Assembly (NCBI GenBank): GCA_028829895.1
Contig: CM054180.1
Location: 112,581,135 to 112,645,134 of the forward strand
DNA from: Sinotaia quadrata
Taxonomy: Eukaryota; Mollusca; Gastropoda; Architaenioglossa; Viviparidae
DNA length: 64,000 nt
Direction of reading: 5' to 3'
Part shown: piece by piece, positions 32,567 through 45,348 of the stretch
Numbering within the stretch: the first letter of the stretch is position 1
Layout of the letters: every line of letters begins with the position of its first letter
The notes under the pieces: generated by a model
The model's input: only the letters and a program-made list of their open reading frames with translations
Told to the model about the DNA's origin: nothing
Database searches by the model: none
Position numbers and translations under genes: made by a program

Positions 32567-35000
32567 CGTGATAACTGTGAAAATAATTATATGTTTGTAA
32601 TATCAAGCATATCAAGTATTTCTTTTAGCGAATTACAAATAAATAGCAAATACAGATTTAACTCTCTCAAGGTCTGGGAGTCTATGTGTGTCCCGTCTGT
32701 CCATCTATCTAGTTCTCTCCCTCTCTCTCTCTCTGTTTTTCGGATGACAGTTTAAGCCTTGCAGAGGTATGCGAGAGAAACCGTCGAAGGTTGCTGAATA
32801 ATACCTCTCAGCATTCATGGAAGCAAGAGTAAAATACGTGTCTACATTATATCGCTGAAATACAGAAAGAGAAAAATGCATGGCTGTATTGTATAGTGAA
32901 ACACAGAAAGAGTAAAATACATATCTATTCTATTCAAGATAAAGAATAGACATGAGAGAGACTGTGCGCATAAAAAATATAATAAAATTAAATAACTTAA
33001 GTATAATGTCCTCTCATATTACTTTTCTTTTCAATTAGGCATGTTATTCTAAATTTGTCAGTACAAACGCATAGCATCATAAATATTATAATTAATTTTG
33101 TATTTCATATAGCATATATTAATGTACGAAAACATCAGATTATCAGAAACCTTTCAACTTTGTACAAAGTATTACATTGGTAAGTATAGAAAGAGTTAAT
33201 GGTTAACTGTAAAAAATCTGTACTGATGCACTTCAACGGATGTTAGATACTAGGGTGACCAGATTACACATAAAATTATGTCAGTGTACTTTATTTTGAT
33301 ACAATGTATTAAGCAGATATTTTTTTAATAAACATTTCCGGAAAATAGCATGGTTTTACGTACAATTTCATTTCAATTTAAATTACGGGCTTTGTTTTAT
33401 CAGACTTAGACTACCTTAATCATAATTGTTTTTCTTCTTTAATATAGTGCGAATGGTTAAAGATCACAATACTTAAGTATAATTTGAAATAATTTTTAAT
33501 TAAATAAGTAGACTTATTATATTTTTTACATTTTAGACAAGGATACCAAATCTGATTTTTCTTACTACATTTGTATTTCCCTATCTATTTAGTTTAACTG
33601 GTATATCACTATAAAAGTAAAAATTCTTTTGACTAGTACAGTTATATAGACCTGATAAGATACTCATTGTTGTAGCCAGCATATAATGGGAGCTTTTTCA
33701 TGAACATGGCACAACAACTTTCTTTTAAAATATATAATTTTATTATATTTTAAATAAGTAGAAAATACTGGTATAAATGATATCGATTTATTCTGAAATA
33801 ATACTAATGTAGAATTCGCTCTAAATAACGATTGTTTCATAAATAATATTAATAAAAATTTATTCGGTAGAACTAACTCTATAGCCTTTTATGCACAGTT
33901 AAAAAAAGAACTATAATGTAGAGATAACTCTAAAGTCTAAAGCCTTCAATGCACAGATAAATAAGAACTGTAATGTAGAAATATAAGCTGGATCGATTCG
34001 GTGTTTCAAATTACGACATGTATTGCACTTACAGTGTAGAAATAATTTAATTTTTTTCCAAAATTTGTATAAATTACAAGTTTTAAGCTGATTGATTAAA
34101 TGTTCTGCAACATAAGGATATCGATTTACATGTACACTGTTAATTGATGTTTAATGTCTGAACTGACAGGCCTGGTTATTTTTTCTCTTCTTGTTAGTTT
34201 CAATTCTGAATATAATTATATTTATTGAATTATAGAGTCATTAAATTGGGGTATATATATCTCGAAAAGCAGTCGATACCAAACTTACTGTAGACGCTAC
34301 AAATTCAAAGGTATTTTCAAAATGGCGAACGATTGGCGACAGTGCATTTGTCATTGTGTCCTCTCCATTTACAGAAATCAATTCTCCGCACACGAAACGT
34401 GATTACAAACTGCGCATTAACACAAAGCATATGGAATTAAATAAAAGAATAAAATAAAAATGTATGACGTATCAAAATACAAATAAATATGTAAATGTGT
34501 AACGTGGTCGGCTTGCGATAACGTCTAGTTTATCACGTAAATAAATGTGTTCAATTGCTGACCTTGTTAATACGGAGAATTTGAAACCGCGATTGCCACA
34601 CAAGGGAAACCATTAGGAAACGAAAATAAGTAATATACAAATGAGTTGTTCCCCTTAGTGGAAGTCTTGTAAAATGTAAATAATGTAACTACTAGATACA
34701 ACGCTATCCATAACTAGACACGAAATCTAAATTATCGTATCAAAATAACCGTTTTATTTTTACTTCCTGTTGATAAATATACATGTAACCATAATTAGTG
34801 ATGCTAGTAATAGGCCGAAATCGTAATTAATCGCCTGAACATCAGCGTGGTGCAAATGTGAAACCGAAAGTAAGTAAACAAATATACTGAATAATTAGTT
34901 CTCTATGATCATTAACGAAAACTTAATGTTGGACAGATATCGCATACAATCAGTTGCTGCGTCCGATAGTGAATATAGCTGAATGATTTTGTATTGAAAG
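32567..35000. other. Copy B 5' flank
   Basis: Aligns with 4562-6930 and 50455-52810. AT-rich, no gene. It contains the ATGGCGAACG dispersed repeat at about 34300-34440. Confidence 0.6.
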
Positions 35001-35145
35001 TAACTTACATTTTTTTTTTATAGAACTCTGTTCAAAAATATAATCGCTTGTCAGGAAATCGGGAACACAACAGCTACCTCGCAGTACACAATTATCCACG
35101 TGACATAGCACGTGATCTCTCTTATCCGGTGAGTATTCTTCCCAT
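35001..35145. promoter_or_regulatory. Conserved CACGTG-bearing block upstream of copy B
   Basis: Two perfect CACGTG boxes (35097-35102 and 35109-35114) twelve bases apart, a minus-strand CTATAAAAAAAA at about 35012-35023, and splice-like gtgagt (plus) and gtaagt (minus) at its two edges. It lies about 2.5 kb upstream of the copy B ATG. Interpretation as in copy A; the strand and whether it is exon or promoter are open. Confidence 0.38.
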
Positions 35146-38057
35146 TATGACTGCCGAAGTAACGTGATACTATTAGTGACTGTTAGGTTTAAGTATTTAT
35201 TTATAGTTAGTGTGTTTGACTATGTGCGATGAGGGAAGCAATTTAATTTGTAAAGCATATGAAGAAAAATGTTGACTATTGATACATTAAATTTTAGGCT
35301 ATACAAATTCCCTATATTCCATTAACAAAATAGTATATTTTAAATAACAATTATTCAAAACATTTTCCCTACATTGAAGCTGTTTAAAAACTGATCTGTA
35401 AAACATTCTAAGGGATTCTACTTTCATATCAACTCAGAGAATTATGAAATAAGCAATATCTATGTGTCGCTGATATCCAGACTTGCTTGTAGTAATGGCA
35501 AATAATACTTTCAAAATAATATAATTGTCTTTAAAAACATAAAATAGTTTTTGATTCTATATTTGTATTCGTCTTTATATTCCGTGTACTTAATTATGAA
35601 AGGTCAGTGTATGTATTGTTACCGTAAAATCACTTTACGAGTTAGGCTATGCACGTTACTTGAATTCTTTTTTCAGACATAGACACACACACACGCAAAT
35701 TACAGAAATAGAAGGAAGATTCAAAACAGATACAACGCAAAAATCATATTAAACTAACGTATGTATAGCACTGCTCTCTTTTTAGGAAACTTATAATAAA
35801 TTAGAGTTAAAATTTCACATTGTATTTATACTAAAATGTTACATATACTTTCACATATCGATTTCTTTTTTTATCATTCAGTAATGTGTTAAGGATTGAA
35901 TATTTACACAAATGATCAGCACTTTTGGCGAACAGAAAGAAGAAACATATGTAAAAGTTAATATTAACGTTCCATAAGATTTACTGAAGCTAATTATCTG
36001 TAAAATTACTTCGATGTGGAATTAAAAATCTGACGACGCCAGAAGTCATTACTAATAGTGTATTGGTCAGTATGTAACACCTGTTTTTTCACCTTTGACT
36101 TTCCACCCTGAAAATGATTTACAGGCAACAGTTTATATATGTTTTTATGTATGAAGTCAGTTGATAACAAATTATTATAAAAAGTGCTTAAAAGTGTTTA
36201 CCGGTTTAAAGGATGTTTGCAATACATATTCAGATGTAATATAAAAAAAACAGCGTTGTTATTAACATCCTTAACAGATTTTTGTGAAATTTTAACTCTA
36301 ATTTATTATAAGTTTCCTTAAAAGACAGCAGTGCTATACATGTATTTCTTTTGAAATAATAAGTGAATTATACGCGTTACAATCGGTTATAAAACAAATA
36401 ATTTAATTGTATTTTAAAAGCAATAGTGCATTTTATTTTTAGTTTATTATTATTCTTCGAGTAATGGGATGCCATTTCGTTTGAAATGATAAAATATGAT
36501 TATTATCACTTGGGCCTACAAATCTGGTGGTAACAGCATATGGAATAGTATTGCATTGAAAGCAAGAAACTTAATCCAGAAGCACAACGCTCTACCGCAA
36601 TGTGACAGTGTATTATTTCCATTATATCAACAATGGAAGACACGCTTTAAAAAAAAAACGGTCATCTCAACGTATTCGCAAGCCACATGCTACGTAAACT
36701 ATCTGTAAGATGGCGTACATTGTAACGAATGTAAAAATTATAACTCCGCGCCCCACAGTGTCTGCCGGAGGATCATTAATAAAATAAATTAAGATTTTCA
36801 TCAGTTGTAATTAGTTAGAAAGAATAACTACTACAATTATAACTAATAATTATAATAATCATTAGCTAAGTGGCGTAGGTGACAAATGTAAACATCCAAG
36901 GGTCTTTATATTGGGGAACCTTTAGCTGTCTTTCCCAGAGTTTGTATTTTACAGGCATTACCTGTATTTAATCATAATAAAATCCAGCATAACATTGTGT
37001 AAATTAAAGCAGAGTGAAGTTATTCGTCAACTGTATGAGTGTTGTTTGGTATGATTTAGAGTTTTTAAAAAAATCTATTAGATAAATCTCAAATAAAACT
37101 GGTACCCCGTTTTTTCACGAAAATTGAAACATTTTCTAATCATAGTTTTCTATGTTGCCAATTCTTGTCAAAATTCTTTTTAATTTCAGATTATTTCCTC
37201 TTACCAAGAAGCCAATATTACACAGTAAATTTAATTTGGCTGTATATCTCCATAATAATGCTTATTTTGAAAACACTATTATGATGTATTTGTAGAAATA
37301 TGTTAGGGTTATGAATTGTTTATTTATATATAAAAAAAACCAAAAAACAATGCATCAAATTGTCATCATGATCAAGTAAGATGACAGAATTTTAGAGATG
37401 ACAATAATGTCCAATCACGAGACATTAACTCTCACCTTTCAACCCTTACACTTCTTTGTATATACTAATCGGTTTTCTGCCATTTCTGTTACATTTGAGA
37501 TGAAGGAAGTCGATGTAAATTGTAAGAAAGCATTATATACTTTCCAGCTTCACTTCAAATCACGTGATGTAAAGAATAAATGCTATTACTGCCATTAAGC
37601 ATACAACTTCTTTTCGTTTCAAATCATGCACTTCTTCCTAATACCTAGAAACGTTCGCAAATATTCTTTGTCGCAATTCACATGTTTACTTACAAATGTT
37701 CAACTGATTATCTCTGTTATTCTAGTACTATATTTACTGAAGGGTTCGTGCCATCATGCCTCAGCAGTTTATTCATTTTGTAGTTTAGTTTCTAGCGAAA
37801 CGTTTATATACTCTTTCAAGTAAATGTGAATTATTCAAATGAAAAAAATTAAGTCTTTCCATAAACATTTTCAATATTTTTCTTGCTCCAAACACGGGCA
37901 CACACAGACACATACACTAGTACACACAAACACACGCTCGCATACAGAATGAATTATGCAATGAAAAATTTGCCCAAGATAGGAAAATAGAGACATAAAA
38001 GAGAATATATTTTACAAAGTGTAAGCCAACAGTAGGATAAAATGCAAAATGTAATTT
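35146..38057. other. Intergenic between copies B and C
   Basis: No gene recognised. About 35146-36720 matches upstream DNA of A and C; 36720-37330 matches 54740-55340; 37540-38057 is the conserved downstream flank of the gene unit. One unit of the 29-bp repeat (about 35675) and one of the 35-bp repeat (about 37666-37700) are present unexpanded. Confidence 0.6.
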
Positions 38058-38063
38058 TTATTT
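38058..38063 (-). terminator. Polyadenylation signal AATAAA, copy C
   Basis: TTTATT on the plus strand about 140 bases beyond the copy C stop; conserved in B, D and the orphan cassette. Confidence 0.55.
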
Positions 38064-38200
38064 TGATTGAAATGATTAAAAATTATTATTTGTCAAAGGA
38101 ATTGTAATGATGTTAGTGTTTTCATTAAGATTATTATGAGTATTATGAACAGCTGGTTGTATCGTAAATTTCTTGCCGTTGAACTGAAGTCTAATGTAGT

Positions 38201-38233
38201 TCACTGGACAGATGATACAGGAAGTGTTGATAC
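38201..38233 (-). CDS. Copy C exon 5: C-terminal 10 codons and stop
   Basis: Acceptor atttgcag, then VSTLPVSSVQ and TGA. One residue (V for I) differs from the other copies. Confidence 0.75.
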   Translation of the reverse strand, partial: VSTLPVSSVQ

Positions 38234-40496
38234 CTGCAAATGACGTGAAATAAATTTTACATATCAGAACAGTTTATGTTCTAAGAAATTTGAAAAATGT
38301 TAAGATGAAAAATGGATTGTTCGCGTTTCTTATATAAAATAGTTGCAACATGGTTTTAATTGAAAGGAAACTAAAAATATACACACTATAGTGTTTAATC
38401 AAAACTTCATACTCTTTTGATGAGTCATATTTATTTTATTCAATCAGATTCAAACGTGTTCAGTCATGTTTAGCTGTGTTCTAACACGTTTAAATAAGTA
38501 TTCAACAGAGCTTAGTCATGTTCAGAAGTATACAATCAAGTTCAAACACGATCATTATTTTTAGATGTGTTCAACTATGTTAATCATATTCAATTGTTAT
38601 GGTGAGTAGTTTAAGTCCTGTTCTGTTGCATGCATTTATAAACATCACTGAACATTAATCACTCTCAGTAGTTTCAATGTCTTCAAATTAATCAAGTCGC
38701 GTGTTCAGTAGAGTTTTGTGATTTGTCGGTTAATAGTATTGTATAAAGTTCCAACATGCTCACTAATGTTCATTATCGCACAGTCGAGTTGAGAAGTGTT
38801 CAGTAATGTGAGTAGTGTTGAATAATGTTGAGTAGTGTTCAGTTCTGCTTCATCTTAATGTTTATGCTGTCGTTTTGCAGAAGCTACACGTTTAAAAAAA
38901 AGCTTAGTGCAGTCGGAATCAGTGAATATATATATATATATAAACATTCAAATGAAATCAAACTCGTTATACATTTACCAATTAGATGTTGCTGGCAGCG
39001 GGTATTTCGATAATACAAAGCATGTGAAAATTAATAATATATCATTAAGGGCATAAAATGTGAATCATTCTTGGTGTCACACAGGCACAATTATGAAGTA
39101 AAAACTAAGCGTGTACGTGAATCTGCATTTGAACCAGTCAAGATTTGAGACCAGAACATGCCATGTACATACTGGGAACTTTTAAAAACAACAAAATAAT
39201 TAAGTACTCGTACAATCATGAACATATATTTCTCCTTTTCATGAAATCGAAAGTGTGGCAATATAAATCTACTTTAATAAAATTGTTATTTTTATTATTT
39301 AATTTATACATTAATATTTTTTAAAATTAATAATATTATCTATGCTCAAACATGATATGATTAAGATTAATTTCAGTTGTTCGATGAAATATGTGCTTGT
39401 TTATACCCTCTCATTTGACTTTTGAAAAACTTATCTATTCTATGCACTATTAGCTAACCTTGTAACCATGCTCTTTGGATTATCTTTGGTCAACATTCAG
39501 TTAGTTCCTGTGATGAAAGAATAAGACGGTATTCTACAAGGTAGAAATTCAAATAGATGGAATGTGTGGGAAAAGTATTTATATATATATATATATATAT
39601 ATTATTTTATACAGTAAACGTTAGATGATTTAGTATTTCTTAAAAATCACGATTGCTAATTTTAAAATTAAATATTATAGGTTAACAAGAGTGTTGTATT
39701 CAGACGTTTTTGATCCCAGGTATCTAATCTCAAGACTTCTACATCCTGGAAGGATTATCTCAGTCTCCGGATTCCTATGGTAGTTTCCGAGGTTATTTGG
39801 TGTACATTTCCTCTTGTGTTGTATGGGTGATCTAAAGTTGACTGGAGACAGGTTTTCTTTTCCTCAATATAAAAAAACTGCACCTACCTAAAAGGACATT
39901 ACGAATTTGTGTGCATCCGAAAAACTATGCTTAATTTCACTGGCGATTGAGAAAGAATTTTGTGATGGAACTTTTGGCTGTGCCCTGACGGCTTTGACAA
40001 AGGTCATGTGTTTGATATGAGTATTCTTTGTTTTAAATATCGCCTTTTTAGATTATGGCAATTACACAGTAATTTTCTACTGATCATTGTCATGTTCATT
40101 TAAATCAAAGTCGGACTGCAATTGTATGACGTCCTTAGATATCTTTTTAAAAGCTTTTTTTACCATACCAATAGGAGCATTATTGGACCTCAGCATAATG
40201 TGTGAGGAAGTTTATAAATTACCACCACCATCTTTATTAATAGATTAATTGAAACTATGTCAAATTAAATTTTTACGACTGAAATCCTGCACATTAGGTG
40301 GTTTTAGGCGATACGTTTTAACCATAATTTCTGAGGTTTGAGCTACGTTTATAAAGTCAAATCATTAAGATCATTACGTAGGAGAAATATCACTAAGTGA
40401 TAACCTGACAGTGGTTTAGTATCTTCATTAGCATTCTTTCTAATGAAGTGGTGAAGACTTTATCTAGGTCACCATTAGTCCAGCGAACTAGTAGTG

Positions 40497-40564
<68 letters not shown>

Positions 40565-40577
40565 ACACACACACACA

Positions 40578-40625
<48 letters not shown>

Positions 40626-43600
40626 TAAGAAATTTTGCACTTTGAAAATACTCAGGTAAAGAAGAGGATTATGCAACACAATACAATCTCCAATTTTCTA
40701 TGAAATAAATAATAAAATATCTCTTTTCATTCTATATCATATTTACTACAACATTTAACTTGAGGTTAATGTTATTTCGAATTGTGCATTATTTTGTATG
40801 AAGTTGATAATTGAAAATAATATTACAGAGCAATGGTACATAGAATGACTACTCATACACGTCAAAGATAACTGAACGAATCCAGAGAGTTTCTTTTCAA
40901 AGTCTCGGACAAATTATTTTACTGAATCAAAGTCTTGTGCATGAAAACTGTTTGGTCACGTGTGTATTGTACTTCCTTAAGGTAAGCCAACCACGTTATT
41001 TAGCACTAACGGTATTGCAAATTTAAAAAAGGCGTAATCATTGATAAAAGTAGACATGAAATGATCAATAAGGATTGATAGCTGTCTTATGAAATTTCAT
41101 GCACAAATGAGTTTAAAAGAAAACTGATTATGAATATATACGTATTGAATATTAACTACGTAATTCTGATGAAATTATTGAGTGATTCATTAGCGGTTTT
41201 AGATTTAAACTGTGTATTAATTAAATGACAATATTCTGGATGTACATTTTAATTCTTAATAAAACTTATTATTGAAATAAATTTATTTAAATTTCCGGCA
41301 GATAAAAACATTTTTAAAAGTGAGGGTAGTCTAAAAGAAAAATTGTACTGAAATGCATAAACCTTGTTGAGGTAAAAATTAAGATCAAACACTGCGTAAC
41401 ATGGCTCCGCGACAGTCTTTGCCATAACTCCTTGGTCTTTGCCGTCCACGTACACATGAAGAGAGTGAGATGTATCAACCATCATACCAAGACGACTTCC
41501 GACTTTAACAGTCTTTAAGGCAGGACAGGAGTATTCACTAGTCTAAAAGAAAATATTTTAATACTTTAATAGTCGTTAAGGCAGGACAGGATTACTCGTT
41601 CGTCTAAAGAAAACATTATTTTAAAAAGTTCATGTATTATTTTTTTTCTACATATGTATTATAGATGTACGCAGACCGTAATACAAAAAGAAACTAAACA
41701 AAAGGTAAATACAAAACAAGAACAGTAATAAAAACTTTCGAAAATCTTTTAGAATTAAAAATGTAATTAAAAGAATATAAACAGCTCACCATAAACACTA
41801 TATAGTACCGTTAGCTACACAAGCCATGTATAAAATCTGATTCTAAGTAATTCACTTAATTTAACTTCCTCGACTCTAATCACCTCTGGAGGGTAGATGT
41901 GCATATTATCTAAAGTGCAGTTTAATAATGAAATACAATGAACCAAAATGTACACTTCCACGTGACGATGCAAAGAGTGTTTGCTCCAAAATAAATCACC
42001 CATTAATACTTAGCACACTTTTCCCCAGGAAATCCAGTTTCGAAGGTAAATAAAGACATTTGTACAAATAAAATAAGATCTACCTGTATGTGTCTCTGTA
42101 CACACATTGATACACCCACGGACGCACGGACGCAAACAGCCAGCAGATGCACTTACATATAGTTCTGGATTAAGAACTTTAGAAACAGGTTTATTATTTG
42201 TACAATATAACTAACCGATTTGCCGTGAATTGTTCCTCGTTTTGGATATACACCGACAAAACTCTTTATTTCGAAGCTAGTTTTTGGTAACGTGATTGAC
42301 AGTGGGTTCTCTTCACAAACACCAGTTCCTATGGAGTCGTCATACCATAGGCCTATGGGGTCTGTCTTTTCCACTAGTATCTGCACAAATGAAATTAAAA
42401 TAATTTAATTAATATTTTTACTCTGCCCAGTCCGTGAATATTTTATATTTTGAATAAACATATCTTATAAATACTTTGCTAGAGATATATTCACTTTAGT
42501 AATAACATATTATGTACCTGTTTTGAAGTATTGAAAGTAATACGATTATTTAGATGAAGTAAATATGTTCTAAAGTCTTCTTTAGACGTATTTTGCAGCA
42601 GTGTCGTTTTGAACGAGACTTTGTTACATATTTAATGCGTTGCTTCATTTTCTTATTCGTTTTCAAATAAAAAGAATGGTATTGGTATTGCACATTAACC
42701 AATGAAAGCAGTTTGCCTATTGCTTCTATTTCATTTCAGCTTTAGTTTTAACGCAGAATAATTATGCTTTTGTATCAAACTACAAAATAAAATACGAACA
42801 TAATCCAGTCCAGTAATTTCATACAGTTTTATCAATGAAAGGAAATGATACAAAACTTGCAAATCAAACACCAATAACGAAATCACATCACACATTTTAC
42901 AACTGAAATTCTCGCACACAAGGCGTAAGACTGAAGTAAATTAATCCCTTAAAAGGAACAATCATATTTACAAACTTAGAAAACGTATCTTAATAACATA
43001 AACATTATATCTCATATTGCCCTTAGTTCATCAAAAGTCAAAATAGGCAAATACACGTAAATATATTGTCGCGGGGCGTGCGTTGTTGTACGTTTGCTGG
43101 ATTGTTGCTGGCCCCTATCTCCTCCTCGATGGGTAGGGGGGGTCAGACCCAGTAGCCGCGACTTGCCGGGATCACATCGAACGATCAGGTGTTGATGATC
43201 ATTCTCACACTCAGACACCACGAATAGTCTTGTGGGGGTTAGGATTAGCTTTATTCTGAGATGTGGGGTAAAATGTGAAAGCCGGCGTGAGTGTGGGTGA
43301 GCAGGCGTGTGGATGTCGTGTGAGGGACGTACGGAACGAACAAACATACAACCACACCAACATACACTTTCAAAACCCGAGAAAGGAAGCCCAACTCTTC
43401 AGAAAGAGTTAACAAAGAATTTAATTTTTTAAAAAATGATTTTAAAATGGAAAAACGGGCTTAACTCTCACACGATGTTAGTCGTTCATTCGGTAACATC
43501 CATACACGGCATCCATGGGACGGGGAAATATGAGCGATGGAAAATGAAAAATTAATTTAAAAAAATATGATGAATAAACTACAATAATTAAACAATAAAC

Positions 43601-45283
43601 GGTGATGACCGTTTTCACTACTCCCGCCAAAATAGAGTGGCACAAAAATAGTTTGGGCGTAGCCCCACTACAGCACAACCAGCGGTAATGACCGCAGAAA
43701 AAATATTTAACCTTAAGAGTAAATTATCTTTAAAATAGTGGGTGAAAAACCCAACGTCAACGAATGTTAATTTTCACTTAAAACTGCAAACATTATCCAT
43801 TTAGTAACAGTCAATGTTAAATGTTCATGTAAAATATTAAAAATGTTTATATGCTAACTAACCTACCTAGTAATGCACCTCCTAATAAAATTTTTCCTAC
43901 TTACTAGTATTACACGCTGAATCGTCGACGCAGGAACACACAGCAAAAAGAAAACGAAATAGTCACAACTGCCGGCAAACACAACACGTTACAGTTTCTG
44001 TCCTCTGAAAAATAGCATGCTTGTCGATGAAAACTCGGTACACGGAGAGTGCAGTACGTACGTACAAACTTGCGACTTGCGAATACTCGCCCCACGTTGC
44101 CTAACGCTGGGGTACCCGGTTCTATGACGAAGAACACGGACGGCTGTCTTCCACGACAGTAACAAAACGGAGCTCATGGACACCTGTCTTCTGCGACGGT
44201 TCCAAGATCCAAAATCTATCAACGGACACCTGTCTTCTGCGACGGTTCCAGATCCAAAATCCATCAACGGACACCTGTCTTCTGCGACGGTCCAAGATCC
44301 AAAATCAATCAACGGACACCTGTCTTCTGCGACGGTCAAAGTTCCAAAATCAATCAACGGACACCTGTCTTCTGCGACGGTCCAAGATCCAAAATCAATC
44401 AACGGACACCTGTCTTCTGCGACGGTCCAAGATCCAAAATCAATCAACGGAGGGCTGTCTACAGCAGCAGCAGCAGCTCCGATACGTGAGTGGCGTCGAA
44501 TATTCTTCTCTCGGCGCAATCCTGGTCCCTTCAGCTCATTCCCCTGATGGCCAGCTATTGCCCAAGGTTCGGATCCAAACGTAGAATAATTAGGACTAGC
44601 TTTATAGGCTGCCACGACGAATTGAGTGTGACCAAAACACACGTCTAATTCTATATTCTACGAGGAGAATATTCAGTCCATTTCCTCCCCGGTCATAACG
44701 GTGATGGAAAGATTGTCCAGACTCAGTGTAGGTACGATGGCCTTACACCTCTCATAGCCCAGACAGACGCACACTAAATTAAAATAGCTCCGTCAGTCCT
44801 CTTAGGCAAAATCATTTCTCACTCTCTCTAAGATCAAACTCCCGCGTGTATCCTTGCTTTACCCACGCTAAAAAGGTGCATTACTCTAAGGTGCACTACG
44901 TCTTGTAATATAGTCCCTAATTAAATTTGTAATAATAATTGATAATAAACATCAAACACATTTTCAAGATACTGTAATTACAATTTTTGAACATCTAACT
45001 CAAATAATTAATCATTTGTATTTTTATAAAATTATTGGAAACATGTTAACAAACTTGATGACAGTGCAGGCAAACAAAATAAGCAGACGCCCTGACAGTA
45101 AATGGAAACAAACGCGCTGACTGTGCACGTAATTAATTACGTCATTTAGCTAGCAGACGACTCTTGCCAAAAACTAACGTCTGTAGCGTCGCGCGATGGC
45201 CAAGTGGAGATACTCGCGGATAAAAATTAATTTTCTGATTACCTCCCTTATTTTTCCGTGACATATATACTCAGGAGCGCGCG

Positions 45284-45348
<65 letters not shown>

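Larger units (their letters stand above)
43067..45263. mobile_element. 2197-bp insertion with TG...CA ends and 5-bp target duplication
   Basis: It interrupts sequence that is continuous in copy D (about 59766) and the orphan cassette (about 15458). TATAT occurs directly on both sides (43062-43066 and 45264-45268). Ends are TGTCGCGG and CCGTGACA, a 7-of-8 inverted repeat. TG...CA ends with a 5-bp duplication are typical of LTR elements, so a long solo LTR or a non-autonomous LTR-type element is my preferred reading. No reverse transcriptase, integrase or transposase frame is visible. It is more GC-rich than its surroundings and holds a 45-bp minisatellite. Confidence 0.7.

Noticed and set aside
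43012..43347. Minus-strand 111-codon frame at the left end of the insertion
   Set aside because: It straddles the insertion boundary and has no recognisable domain.
45190..45225. tRNA-like A-box (ATGGCCAAGTGG) near the right end of the insertion
   Set aside because: No B-box GGTTCRANTCC follows at the right distance and no cloverleaf can be drawn; chance or a degenerate SINE-like remnant.
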